Of a DNA stretch of 64,000 nt, positions 1 through 10,341 are shown piece by piece. The notes below the pieces were generated by a model, which saw only the letters and a list, made by a program, of their open reading frames with translations, did no database searches and had not been told where the DNA came from. The position numbers and the translations under genes were made by a program. Location of the stretch: positions 35,862,113 to 35,926,112 of the forward strand of contig CM045987.1 of assembly GCA_025175895.1 (NCBI GenBank). The letters run 5' to 3'. This stretch comes from Wurfbainia villosa. Lineage: Eukaryota > Streptophyta > Magnoliopsida > Zingiberales > Zingiberaceae. The first letter of the stretch is position 1. Every line of letters starts with the position of its first letter.

Positions 1-1343
1 TTGCCCTTGGTTGACTTTTGATTTCTAGATTTTTGACTTTGACTCCTAGACCTAGATTTTTGATCACTTGACCCTTGAAATTGACTTTGCATTTTCTTGA
101 GGGTTTTCTCTAATTTTTCAAGCTTTGACCTCAAGACTTGATTTTCCTTTTCTAATTGCCCAATTTTTGAATGTTGATATGATCTTTGGACATTGTTCCT
201 TCTAGGCATATGCCTAGTCCATTTAGGGTTAAACCCTAGGTGGTCCTCAATTTTCTTAATGCTTGTCCTAGGTAAAATATTTTTAGGAACATTAGTCCCA
301 AATTTCTCTTTATTTTCAAAATGAACATTCTTAGTTCCTAAACAAAAGTATTTGTTATTTCTAGGATGCTTTTCATGATAGATGGCAAGTGAATTGAAAT
401 TCCTAGCATACTTTTGTCTATTAACTAAAGAAGGAGCATTACAATATACCTTAGGGGTTGCCTTAGAGGTTCCCCCTACTTGTGAAGCTCCCTTTTGAGT
501 TTTCTTCTCCCCCTTTGGGCATTGACTCCGGTAATGACTCGGTAGTCGGCATTTGAAGTACACCACATGCTCCTTGCTCTTCTTGGTGTGGACACTGGCA
601 TCCTTTGAATTTTCTTGACTTTTAGGCGCCGGAGGAGCTTTCCTTACTCTCTTTGGGCACTTGCTCTTATAGTGTCCGGATTCCCTACACTCAAAGCAAA
701 TTATATGATTTTATTTAAAATTGACATGCTTGAGTTACCTATCGGTGGTGATTTGGATTTGTTCTTCTTCTCGACCGGAGGTGGATGGTTCCTCTTGAGT
801 TGGCTCCGGTGTTGAAGATGACCTCTCCTCCCCCTCAATCCTAGAGGTGGAGGATTCTCCTACTTCTTCCTCTTCTTCCACCGATCCCGATCCGGATGTT
901 GATTCCCTATCAACTTTTGAATTCTCACTCTCTTGTGAGGAAGATGATGTGCTCTCTACTTTAGTCTTCTCCTCCAATTGAGCCAATGAGCACTCTTGTT
1001 CTTTGAGCTCCTCATGGAATCTTGCCAACTTGCTCCATAGCTCCTTGGCGTCCATGTAATCTCCTAGCCTAGACAAAACATCATTAGGTATCAAATCTTC
1101 TAAAAGTTTTGTTACCTTGGCTTCGGTCTTGAATTTTAGCCGTTGCTCTTGGGTCCATTTCTTCAACTTTAGAACTTCTCCCTTCTTAACCCTAGGAGGT
1201 TCAAAGCCTTCTATGAGGATGAACTAATCCTCTATGTCCATCATCAAGAATGTCTCCATTCTTGCTCTCCACGCCGGAAAATCTTCTCGGTCATAAGGTG
1301 GTGGAGTGTTGATGTCCCATCCAAGCTTGTCTTGGAATTCCAT
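1..1343 (-). pseudogene. copia gag (UBN2-type), broken, partial
   Basis: Gag polyprotein of the retrotransposon capsid, on the minus strand, starting at the ATG whose complement is 1341-1343. It aligns along its length with the gag of G2 (20149-21840): a capsid part, an acidic Ser/Glu-rich linker (about 735-1000), then two zinc-knuckle regions. The first reads CFECRESGHYKSKC (around 650-700). The second has lost its first Cys (Tyr instead, around 560). A basic Ser/Gln-rich tail follows to the window edge. A conserved Trp codon is TAG near 1227, and there are small deletions and stops near 735. The gene is therefore not expressible as a whole. The longest open part is 735-1166. Confidence 0.85.
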
Positions 1344-1396
1344 CTTCCCTCTAGCGTCTTTTGCTTTCGGTGGTTAGTCCGTAGAAGAGCTCCTAT

Positions 1397-1409
1397 CTCT
1401 GATACCAAT
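1397..1409 (-). other. primer-binding site of G1
   Basis: The complement reads ATTGGTATCAGAG directly after the LTR end, the tRNA-iMet-type primer site used by plant copia elements. Confidence 0.9.
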
Positions 1410-2933
1410 TGTAGAAGAAACGGTGACCGCTAGAGGGGGGGTGAATAGCTCGTTGACTTGTCGATGGAATACGTTCGTTCTTGCATCTTTACAATCATTG
1501 TTAGCACAGCGAAAATAATAATAACAAGAATAAACATGACAATTACAATCACAAGACAAATACGTAAGCGATATAACGTGGTTTGGAACTAAATGGTTTT
1601 TACTCCACGGATCGGGCTCGAATGAGACCTAGCGATGCCAATCGCACACCACTATAATAATAACTCCTTCTCGGAACAATACGGAGGTGGAGAAACCTCT
1701 TACAAGTGATCTTACAATAGTAAAAAAAAATACAAGCAATATACAAATGAAATACACAACAAGTAAAGAAAACAACACTTTACAATTGCCTTTGGATTGC
1801 TTGCTTTTGGTTGCTTGAAGAATAGCCTTGGAGACCCTAATTTGCAGCAACAAATCACCCCAAAGTAGCTCAAGAACCGATTGTGATTTCTTCCTCCACG
1901 AGCTCTATTTAAAGCTACTACCTAGGCTGGAAATCGCTGATCAGTCGACTGATGCCACTGTTGTCGTGAGACAACGACCAGATCCACGTTGAAAAAATTC
2001 AATGGATCCATCATCAGTCGACTGATCATACCCATCAGTCGACTGATGGAGCCTTCACTCGACTGCTAACCCCTGTAGTCGAGTCTCGACTCTATTTTAT
2101 GCACGAATTCTTGAGCACCAGTCGACTGATCACAAGATCAGTCGACTGCTCGACCAATCAATCGACTGCCCACCTCTGGCAATCGATTGCTAGGGCACTC
2201 CCCACAATCAAACCCTAGTTGACTCACACCAGTCGACTACCAGATGGTCCCAGTCGACTGATACACCTCAAACATGAGGTTTTAACCTCAAACATGAGGT
2301 TTAACCCAAGTATGGTGCCCCCATACTTGCTAGACCACCCGTAGCCTAGAACTAAGCCTTCTAGCCACCTCCGTCAGCCTCGCGCCTATCGGATCCCTCC
2401 AAATCATCCATGACTTGTTCATCCATACGCTAGCCTTCAGGTGCTTCCATCGGCTATGTCATGCTAACGGTGTCTACACCGCTAAGGCACATTGGACTTA
2501 CGCTGTCAAGACTCCACTTGGACTTTACGCCGCCAACCATTGGACTTATGCTGCCAAGACTCCTGCTTAGACTTTACGCCGCCAATATCAAACCCCTTGG
2601 ACTTCTCAAATGCCAAGACTCAAGCTTGGACTTTTCCTTGCCAACCCATGTTGGACTTTCCATGCCAAGACCCATGCTTGCACTTTTCCTTGTCAAGACC
2701 CATGCTTGGACTTTACATGCCATTGCCAACTCTAGTCATCCATCAAAATCCCCCTCGAGTCAAACTCGAGTCTGGTCAATCATGACCCGGGTCGATTGTG
2801 CCAACAATCTCCCCAAAACATTATCAGACATCATTGTTAAACATTAATGTCAAACTTCCATGTCAAACATCAAAATATCACTCGAGTTAAACTCGAGTCC
2901 GGTCAATCGTGACCTGGGCCGATTACACCAACA
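1410..2933 (-). repeat. LTR of G1 (5' LTR on minus strand)
   Basis: On the minus strand it begins TGTTGGTGTAATCGG (2933) and ends CTTCTACA (1410), matching the G2 LTRs. It holds a hairpin-unit array (2484-2735), a cluster of CAGTCGACTG-type palindromes (1945-2260) and the C-rich GCTATTCACCCCC block near the 3' end (1436-1455). Its outermost 125 bp is duplicated: a second LTR-like start (TGTTGGCACAATCG) with a purine tract before it lies at 2808. Confidence 0.85.
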
Positions 2934-3517
2934 TTCTATGTGGGCTATTCAAACACCTTCGATCATTTTGACTTATACCCAATCAACCCGGAGTTACACC
3001 TCCTATGGAGATGGCTACGAAGAAGTCAAAGTATAAGGCACTATGACCAAGATGACTTGAATACCTCAAGTCTAAGGAATCTCACACTTGAGCTGCAATA
3101 AGATCTTCAACGACATTAAAAATCATATGAATTCTCATAGCTGGTCACTCTAATGAACTAGTTACCTTAACTAGTATCCACATGTTCACTCTTAGCATCC
3201 CTATGCTTCCATTCAGTGAGTACCAAATGCTTAGATGAACCAAGGAGCATAACATGTGCCAGTTTCACAGAATTGGTGATGTCCAATCTCATCAATTCAT
3301 CGACTAGGGATAGTTTTAATACTTACATGATTACACATGATAAAATACCTACTAATTGTAATCCAATCATAATTTTTTTCATGCTATGTATCGTATTGTG
3401 GACTTCAGTAGATGAGTTTAAGATCCAATCAAATACGTAACCAATGCATACTCAAATAGTAAATTTTATTAATAACTTCTAAGGTGATTGCCTTAGAACA
3501 TCTCTCAATCACATCAA
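2934..3517 (-). repeat. fragment of family-N LTR
   Basis: Diverged copy of the 5'-proximal part (in element sense) of the N1 LTR (compare 11965-12568). It shares the blocks around GGCTATTCAAACACCTTCGA, GATGACTTGAATACC and the end block GATTGCCTTAGAACATCTCTC. It is cut by G1 on the left and abuts Ty3/gypsy coding sequence near 3518. Confidence 0.75.
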
Positions 3518-3520
3518 TAT

Positions 3521-3972
3521 TGTGGGCATATCACACTACATCTAAGACAGCGATAGGAGAGACACCTTTAAACCTAGTATATGGGACCGAGGCTGTTATA
3601 CTTGTGGAGGCTCTTGTAAATAGTGTTTGAGTTCAAGCTTATAAATCAGAGAAAAATCAAATATTAAGAAGTACTGAACTGAATCTAGTGGAAGAAAAGC
3701 GAGAGCAAGCTCGAATCCGAGCTGAAGCATACAAGCAAAGAATACAATAAGTCTTCAACAAAAAGGTGGTACCTTAGACATTTCAAGTAGGAGATATGGT
3801 TCTACTCAAGGTCAACCCTACGGGAGACCTGAGGAAGCTGGCTCCTATTTGGGAGGGTCCCTTTAAGGTTATTTGGCAGGTTGCTGGAGATGCATTTTAT
3901 CTTAAAGACACTGAAGGTAAAGAGTTTCCTATACCATGGAATGCAGTACACTTGAAACATTTTTATTGTTGA
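3521..3972 (+). pseudogene. Ty3/gypsy integrase C-terminal fragment
   Basis: Frame beginning near 3524 reads LWAYHTTSKTAIGETP, then LVYGTEAVI, typical of the integrase region of non-chromoviral gypsy elements. It continues through a charged helical stretch (EEKREQARIRAEAYKQRIQ) to FQVGDMVLLKVNPTGD, KLAPIWEGPFKV and PWNAVHLKHFY. The stop is at 3970-3972. There are at least three in-frame stops upstream of it (near 3628, 3748 and 3774). The catalytic DDE core lies upstream and is missing. Confidence 0.9.
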
Positions 3973-4107
3973 AGATAGGAAGGTGTAAACAGAAGACATA
4001 AAAGGAAAGAACTTTCGATCTTATACATGTATACTTGTATATAGTGTCAACCTTCATACTACAATAATGTCTAGTTTTTACAATTATATGAAGAGGTTAG
4101 AATGAGA

Positions 4108-4860
4108 CTACAATTTAAAATGTTCTGGAGGATAATGCTTGAAACCAACTTCCCAATTTAGAAAGGGGGTCGACTGTTTAGCAGGGGGAAATCCTTGTTC
4201 TGCATATTGTCGAACTGCTTCATTAAAACCATCTTTAAAGTAGCTTGCATGAGGGGCATCAAACGTTTTTCTTTTTGCTTCTCAGAAGTCTCCACATCCT
4301 GATGAAATTTAATACACCGCTCTCATTGTTCTATGAAGTCTTTGCGGAGGCGACGGTAGCGACGAGATGTTTGGTTGAGGTTTACAACCACGATCCACAT
4401 ATCATGGGCATGAGAAGTATAATACTAGTGAACAATCTTGAACATTTCCACCAGATCCTGATGTATAGAAGTTGAAACATCCTTGACAGCTGCTGAATGA
4501 GTCATAGAACGAGTAGCTTTGTACATTATTTACTGCAGAGAAACTTCATATCTATGCATTTGAGTAAAGGCTCTGGCTCTTTATGTCTACAAATCATAAT
4601 TCCTGCCAATTTCCCTAGCTACTTGGCTCCTTAAATCTGGTATTATCTCTTCGCTTTTCTTTTGTTGCAATTGGTCTCTGTCAATTGAGCATGACATAGC
4701 GCTAATTCTTGAAGAAGAGAGTCCTCTCTTTATCGAGATATCTCTTGAGTTGTCAGACTGGCTTGAGTATGCAGAGAAGCTTGATACTGTGATAAGGAGC
4801 ACCCCTGATAATTTGTCTAGCCTGTGCACTATGGCTCAGAAAGGAGGAATTATGCAAGAA
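4108..4860 (-). pseudogene. decayed antisense ORF of the gypsy remnant
   Basis: The minus strand holds protein-like segments in shifting frames. The last is an uninterrupted stretch containing QYAEQGFPPAKQSTPF and FKHYPPEHFKL, with a stop at 4108-4110. Upstream pieces are KDFIEQ-stop-ERCIKFHQDVE (near 4300-4350) and a helical segment near 4650. The composition is that of a charged, probably coiled-coil protein. Antisense ORFs downstream of pol occur in plant Tat elements. I do not recognise the product. Frameshifts and stops make it a relic. Confidence 0.5.
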
Positions 4861-5990
4861 TAAATGAAAGAAAGGATTGCATTCTTTCCATTTGAGGTAT
4901 CAATTCCTCTTGATGAATGATGCGAGAATCTCTTGGAGATAGTGAAGGGGAAGAAGGGAAAAGGATTGGCGTCGGTTCACATATTGGAGTAGAAGATGAG
5001 GCTACTGTCTCAGAATATCTAATTGCCTTGGGGGGGGGGGGGTGGGGAGTAGAGGAAAGGGAACTTTAGAGAGGGATGGAGCGATGCTGATGGGTGCCAG
5101 ACTCAAGGCAGAACATAGGGAAGTCTCTTCTAAAGAAAGACAGGGTGAGGGCGGAGGTATCCAAGGAATAATGGGAGACATGTTGCAGCTACTCGGAGCA
5201 ATTGTTGTGTCAAAGGAGAAAGGTGGGGCTGAGGAATTAAGGTTCTACATTGTTGAAGGAGAATCCAGACCCCCTTGGGGTAGCGGGAAGAAATGGGAAG
5301 GAAAAACGGTGGATGAAGGTAGCGAGGAAATGGAGAGGGATGCTACATGGGAAGACAAGGAGGTAGTGGGGAAGAACTCATCAATAGCAGAGAGTTTCTT
5401 TAGAAAAGGAAAGGGAAGAAAAAGGAGAAGTAGGGTTTTGTGGCTGGGGCGAAGGAAGAAGCACCTCTAATGGCATAGAGAGGGAGACAATGTCAGATGT
5501 TGAAATGAAAACGGAAGTGATATTACCAATGGTTGGGAAGAAGTAGGGATAGGGGAAGGAGCAGTGGAAGAGGGATTGTCGATGGTCAGTGCTGCTAGTG
5601 AAGAGAAAGGGATGGTGGATATTCTTGAGGCATTGACGTGCTTCTTTTGAATCTTTCAGTGAGCAACTCTCAGCATGGCCACCTTCATCTTTGAGAGAAA
5701 GGGAAGTGAAGCTGTTAGACACAAAAGGGAAGGGGAATTCTTAAGCTAGACAACGGTGGTAGGAGACACTTTGGCACTGAAGAATTTGAAAGGGTAGAGG
5801 GGAGAAGGCAAAAAATCGTATTCAAGGAGCGGCGAAGGACTCTTTATAAAAAGGAAGGAAAAGGGCCTGCGATTGGGGGATTTATGCAATAGGCAAAGCC
5901 CAAGGGACAGGCAGTTAATGGGTCGGGTTATCAATTCATAACATAAGGAGCCCGATTTCAGAGTTTGGCGATAGAAGGTTCTCACAAGAA
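4861..5990. other. non-coding stretch of the gypsy remnant
   Basis: GA-rich on the plus strand with a run of 13 G at 5030-5042. No domain is recognisable in any frame. The minus strand has a TATA-like TTTTTATAAAG (complement near 5842-5852) about 1 kb upstream, in minus sense, of the antisense relic. It could have been a promoter, but this is weak. Confidence 0.4.
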
Positions 5991-6586
5991 TATATTTCTA
6001 CAGTCGACCGAGGCAATTCGTAAGCCCTCAAGTCGGTCTTTACTCTTATTACAGTTTGGCATTGGTCGAAGCTACTGTCCTCGTGAGATGGCGGAATAGA
6101 GGAGTTGGGTTTAAGGTAGGATTCACATTAGAAGAACGACAACATATATTTCTAAGGCCGGATGAGGCAATTCGTAAGTCCTCAAGTTAGTCTTCACTCG
6201 TATTACAACTCAACATTGGCCAAAGCTACTGTCCCTGTGTGGTGGAAGATCAATAGAGAAGTTGGGTTTAAGGTAGGACACTTTGGAAGAACGACGACGT
6301 ATATTTCTACGATCGATTGGGGCAATTTGAAAGTCCTCAAGTCGGTCTTCACTCTTATTACAGTTTGGCATTGGCTGAAGCTACCATCTTTGTATGGTGA
6401 CAGAACGGAAGAGTTGGGTTTAAGGTAGGGTTCACTTTGAAAAAATGACGGTGTATATTTCTATGGCCAGTTGAGGCGATTCATAAGTCCTTAAGTCGTT
6501 CTTTACTCTTATTATAGTTCGACATTAGTCGAAGCTACTATCCCTGTGTGGTGGCAGAACGGAGGAGTCGGGTTTAAGGTAGGATT
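5991..6586 (+). repeat. 154-bp tandem repeat, about 3.9 copies
   Basis: Units start at 5991, 6145, 6300 and 6454, each opening with TATATTTCTA and containing GGCAATTCGTAAG-, CTCAAGTCGGTCTT- and GTTGGGTTTAAGGTAGG-like blocks. Units differ from each other by many substitutions, so the array is old. The last unit is cut by O1 at 6587. Position fits the variable 3' region of a gypsy element. Confidence 0.85.
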
Positions 6587-7943
6587 TGTTGGCGCAAGAA
6601 TGTCCCAAGTATTAATGTATTTTTATGTTTGAATAATCATTTGTAGTTAGGAAATATTTGTGATCTAACTTGAATGTTTAAGTGATATGAAAGTCCAAGT
6701 GTGAATCTTAGCAAAGGAAGTCTAAGTGTGAAGATTTAGCAAGGAAAGTCCAAGGGTGAAGCCTTAGCAAGAGAAGTCCAAGAATGTGGACTTGACGACA
6801 TAAGTCTAAGCATGTAGTCTTGGTGGCATAAGTCCATGTGGATCTTGACAATGAAGTCCAAAGGTGAGGTCTTGGCACCATAAGTCTAAGCATATAGTCT
6901 TGGCAGTGTAAAGTCCAAGCGAACCTTGGCAAAGGAGGAACCCAATTCATGACGAAATCGAAGGAAGCTTTTGAAGGCAAGCGCAAGGATGAAGGAGTTG
7001 TGGATTCGGAGAGATTCTGGAGGCACAAGGCCTATAGAGAATCTAGAAGGTTTAGTCTAGGCTTAGGGTGTATTTTCAAGTATGAATTAGTCATACTTGA
7101 GGTGTACTAGTCGACTGATAGCTTATACTAGTCGACTGGTCTCGATTGTTCAACACTCGAGGGTCTAGAAGACTTCATCAGTCGACTGGGGTTATGACCC
7201 AGTCGACTGGTCAAATAGTTGACTGGGGTTATGACCTAGTTGACTTGTCAAGTAGTTGACTACGGATCCACTGCTGACCAGAAGCTTTGGCAGTCAACTG
7301 GTGTTTGATACTAGTCAATTATTCTTATTCAGTCGACTACTAGTGTTTAGTAGTCAACCGAACTTAAGTGGCCAGGGCACAGATTGTTTGGCAGTTGACT
7401 GTCTACTGGAAGCAGTCGACTGCTATTATGAGCAATCGACTGATCGAGTGGCTGTTGAACTATGACGATCACAATCAAGCTCGCCGTGTTGGGCTGATTC
7501 GGCCAACAACGCGACACGATCATTCGGTATGCAAAAATGCCCAAGTTCTATAAGAAGGGCCTTGGGGAGCTTGGTGATGGCTAGTGCTCTAATTCTAAAT
7601 GTCCATACTAAGCTCTCCAAGCCTTCCTCCAAGATTTTCAAGTTCTTTAACCTCTTCTTCCTTAACTTAACTCAATCATCTTGTAAGAAGAAGAGTGTGC
7701 TTGTAAAAAAGAATTCTCCACCTTAGTGTGTTCATTAAAAGGAGACTTTAGTGAAAGTTTGCAAGGAGTTATCCACCTTACGAAGTGTTGTGGAGTAGGA
7801 GCGTCATCTCCAAATCACATTAAACACCTTCATTAGCATTGTTCTTTGTTTTCAATTGTGTTTTTGTTTTGCTTCCGCTAACGGTTCTTGTAGAAAATGA
7901 AAAAGGGGCTATTCACCCCTAGCCATCTAAAGATCACTCTACA
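6587..7943 (+). repeat. 5' LTR of O1
   Basis: Starts TGTTGGCGCAAGAATG, ends ATCACTCTACA just before the PBS. Contains nine imperfect hairpin units (6691-6933), then a palindrome cluster (7105-7445), a TATA box (7548) and the conserved GGGGCTATTCACCCCTAG block (7904-7921). It matches 32252-32720 and 35737-36200 as the 3' copy, with clear divergence. Confidence 0.85.
7548..7554 (+). promoter_or_regulatory. TATA box of O1 LTR
   Basis: CTATAAG within TTCTATAAGAAGG, in the position of the LTR core promoter, about 390 bp before the LTR end. By analogy with the other LTRs here. Confidence 0.45.
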
Positions 7944-7957
7944 ATTGGTATCAGAGC
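7944..7957 (+). other. primer-binding site of O1
   Basis: ATTGGTATCAGAGC immediately after the LTR, matching the tRNA-iMet 3' end complement. Confidence 0.95.
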
Positions 7958-7999
7958 CCTGATCCCTTGGAAGATTTAACCATCAACCAAAGCATTACA

Positions 8000-8988
8000 A
8001 TGGCTCTTCAAGAGGGATATAACACTGCTAAACCACCACTCTTCGACGATAATTACTTCGCATATTGGAAAGGTAGGATGAAGTACTATTTACTGAATGA
8101 TATTGAGCTTTGGTTTAGTGTTGTAGATGATTTTTAGAAACCGATAGATGAAGATGGAGCACCTCTCCCAACCAAGGATTGGACAAAGGAAATGGATAGG
8201 AAGGCTCAATCAAATGCAAAGGCCATAACCACACTCTAATGCGGCCTCTCAATGGAGCAACTCAACAAGGTCAGGTCTTTCAGATCCGCCAAGGAGTCAT
8301 GAGAGAAACTCATTGAGCTAAATGAAGGATCCAAAGAATCAAAGAGAGTCAAGAAGGATTTGTTGATTGGACGACTCCAAACTTTTGCCATGAAGACCCA
8401 TGAAATCATAAGTTAAATGCATGAAAGGTTTAAAGAGATAGTTAATGGACTCCACATCATAGGTGAAAAATTAGACAACCGAGACTCGGTAAGGTATGTA
8501 CTTCATGCTTTTCCTAGAACCACCTTATGGGCATCAATGGTGGATGCTATTAAGGTTTCTAGAGACCTCTCTTTGGTTAAAATTGATGAATTATTTTGTG
8601 AATTTGAATTACATGAGAAAACTAATATGTCTTTTAAGGAAAAAGGTTTAGCTCTCTTTGTAGAAAAGAAAGAGAAAAGAAGAAGGAGGAGGAAGAATCA
8701 TCTTCATCCGAATTGGATGATGAACCATCAAGTAGCGATGAAAGGTTATCGGCAAATGAAATAGCCCACTATGTCAAGAAGTTTGGGAGGAAATCAAGGA
8801 GAATTACAAAAGGGAATGTGAAGAAGATGTTTCGATCTTTAAGAGGTAAATCTAGTGGTAATTCAAATTAAATACTAATGTCATTTGCTATGGATGCAAC
8901 AAGAAGAGGCATAGCTAAAGAAGTAGGAAGAAAAAGGAAAGAAGAAGGACAAGAAGGAGAAGAAGAAAGAGGTCATGGTAGTATACAC
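8000..8988 (+). pseudogene. O1 gag, N-terminal part
   Basis: ATG at 8000 opens a copia gag (Retrotran_gag/UBN2 type): PPLFDDNYFAYWKGRM at the start, then KAQSNAKAI, then the best-preserved part at 8417-8764 with HAFPRTTLWASMVDAIKVSRDL. That block is shared with the O2 gag at 50690-51213 and, more distantly, with H1. At least four in-frame stops precede it (near 8135, 8237, 8299, 8414). A damaged zinc knuckle (CYGCNKKRH) follows near 8889. The gene is cut at 8988 by G2 and resumes at 25177. Confidence 0.85.
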
Positions 8989-10341
8989 TGTTGGTGCAAT
9001 CGGCCCAGGTCACGATTGACCAAACTCGAGCGGTATTTTATTGTTCGACAAAATGTATGACAATGTGATTGTCATGGGAAAGTCTAAGTCATGGGTACTT
9101 GGTATGGAAAGTCCAAGCATGAGTCTTGGCAAGGGAAAGTCCAAGCTTGAGTCTTGGCAATTGGAAAGTCCAACATGGGTTGGCATGGAAAGTCCAAGCA
9201 TGAGTCTTAGCAAGGGAAAGTCCAAGCTTGAGTCTTGGCAAATGGAAATTCCAACATGTGTTGGCAAGGGAAGTCCAAGGGTTGATATTGGCGACATAAA
9301 GTCCAAGCGAGAGTCTTGGCAGCATAAGTCCAATGGTTGGCGGCGTAAAGTCCAAGCAGTAGTCTTGGCAGTGTAAGCCCAATGTGCCTTGGCGGTATAG
9401 ACCAGTTTAGCATGATAATAGCCAATGGAAGCACTAGAAGGCTAGCGTATGGATGAACAAGTCATGGATGACTTGGAGGGATCCGATAGGTGTGAGGCTG
9501 ACCGAGGTGGCTAAAAGGTTTAGGTTTAGGCTAAGGATGATCTAGCAAGTATGAGAGCATCATACTTGGGGTTAAACCTTATGTTTGAGGTTATCAGTCG
9601 ACTGGGTCTTTGGACTAGTCGATTGATCAAGTGTTTTGACACTAAGCAACTGAGTTGACTCTTGTCAGTCAATTGGGATTATGGCAAGTCAAACTGATCA
9701 GAGTCGACTGGTGTTCGATTACAGGAAATGACCTGGTAGTCGACTGATGATTTGAGCAGTTGACTGCCATGGATGGTAGTCGACTGCTGGTCGGGGTTAC
9801 GGGAGCGGAATGCTCGGTAGCCGACTGGTCAGTCGGCTACGACCCTGGCAGTCGATTGCTAGGTAATGGAAGTCGACTGCCAGTGTATCCGTTGGAACTT
9901 ATCGAACGTGGATCGAGTCATTGTCTCATAATGGCTATAGGAGCAGTCGACTAATGGTCGCGATTAGTGGACTGCTAGGCGAAATTCAGCCCAAGGTGAA
10001 GCTTTAAAAGGAGCTAATGGAGAAGGATTTTGGCATGGTTCTTTGAGGCGATTTGGAGGGGATTTATTGTTGCAATCCAGACCCTTCAAGGCTCTTCTCA
10101 AGCAACCAAAAGCAAGCATTCAAGTTCACATTTGTAAAGTTTTCTTTACTTGTATTTGTGTAATTTACTTGTATTAACTTGTATTTGTTTCTTATTGTTG
10201 TAAGAACTATTGTAAGAGGTTTACTCCACCTCCGGATTGTTCCGAGAAGGAGTGTATTGATTATTAGTGGTGTTTGGCATCGCTAGGGCTCATTCGAGCC
10301 CAACCCGTAGAGTAAGAACCTTGAGGTTTCGAACTACGTTA
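8989..10341 (+). repeat. 5' LTR of G2, first segment
   Basis: Starts TGTTGGTGCAATCGGCCCAG. Holds eleven imperfect hairpin units (9079-9397), a palindrome cluster (9594-9975), a TATA-like box at 10001 and the promoter-proximal part. It is interrupted at 10341 by N1 and resumes at 19929. The CGTTA target duplication is 10337-10341 and 19924-19928. Confidence 0.9.
10001..10010 (+). promoter_or_regulatory. TATA-like box of G2 LTR
   Basis: GCTTTAAAAG in the core-promoter position, repeated in the 3' LTR (near 24683). N1 is inserted downstream of it, so transcription from this LTR into gag would now have to cross 9.6 kb. Confidence 0.4.

Larger units (their letters stand above)
1..2933 (-). mobile_element. 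G1: Ty1/copia element, partial (5' LTR and gag)
   Basis: Minus-strand copia element cut by the left window edge. Reading the minus strand: 5' LTR (2933 to 1410), primer-binding site (1409-1397), then gag (1343 to 1). Its gag and LTR match G2 at 8989-25176, so the two are family members. It lies against an LTR fragment of family N at 2934. The target duplication cannot be checked because the far end is outside the window. Other families here have intact pol relatives, but whether G1 carries pol is unknown. Confidence 0.85.
3518..6586 (+). mobile_element. Ty3/gypsy remnant (3' part, probably Tat-like)
   Basis: Remnant with an integrase tail (3521-3972), a long 3' region with a decayed antisense ORF (4108-4860), a low-complexity stretch, and a 154-bp tandem array (5991-6586). 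It is cut on the left by an LTR fragment and on the right by O1 at 6587. An extra ORF and tandem repeats between pol and the 3' LTR are known in plant Tat/Ogre elements. Assignment to that lineage is inference. Confidence 0.7.

Noticed and set aside
1190..1230. Stops in gag explained by methyl-cytosine deamination
   Set aside because: The G1/G2 comparison shows two of the three G2 stops replace Glu codons, which does not fit C-to-T change; dropped as a general explanation.
5042..5470. 142-codon Gly/Lys-rich ORF after a 13-G run
   Set aside because: Low-complexity GA-rich sequence in the non-coding part of a gypsy remnant, with no similarity that I recognise.
6582..6586. Target duplication for O1 (GGATT on the left)
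   Set aside because: The right end of O1 is truncated at the O2 boundary, so no partner can be checked.
7944..7957. tRNA-like sequence at primer-binding sites
   Set aside because: Only about 12-14 bases complementary to the tRNA 3' end; no cloverleaf around any of them.
9079..9397. Regularly spaced repeats resembling a CRISPR array
   Set aside because: Units are imperfect hairpins without unique spacers, inside a plant LTR; no cas genes.
9010..9434. Overlapping ORFs on both strands in LTR hairpin arrays (also 2461-2847 and 23675-24126)
   Set aside because: Shadows of the tandem AAGTCCAA...TTGGC units; the peptide repeats mirror the DNA repeats and vary in frame between copies.
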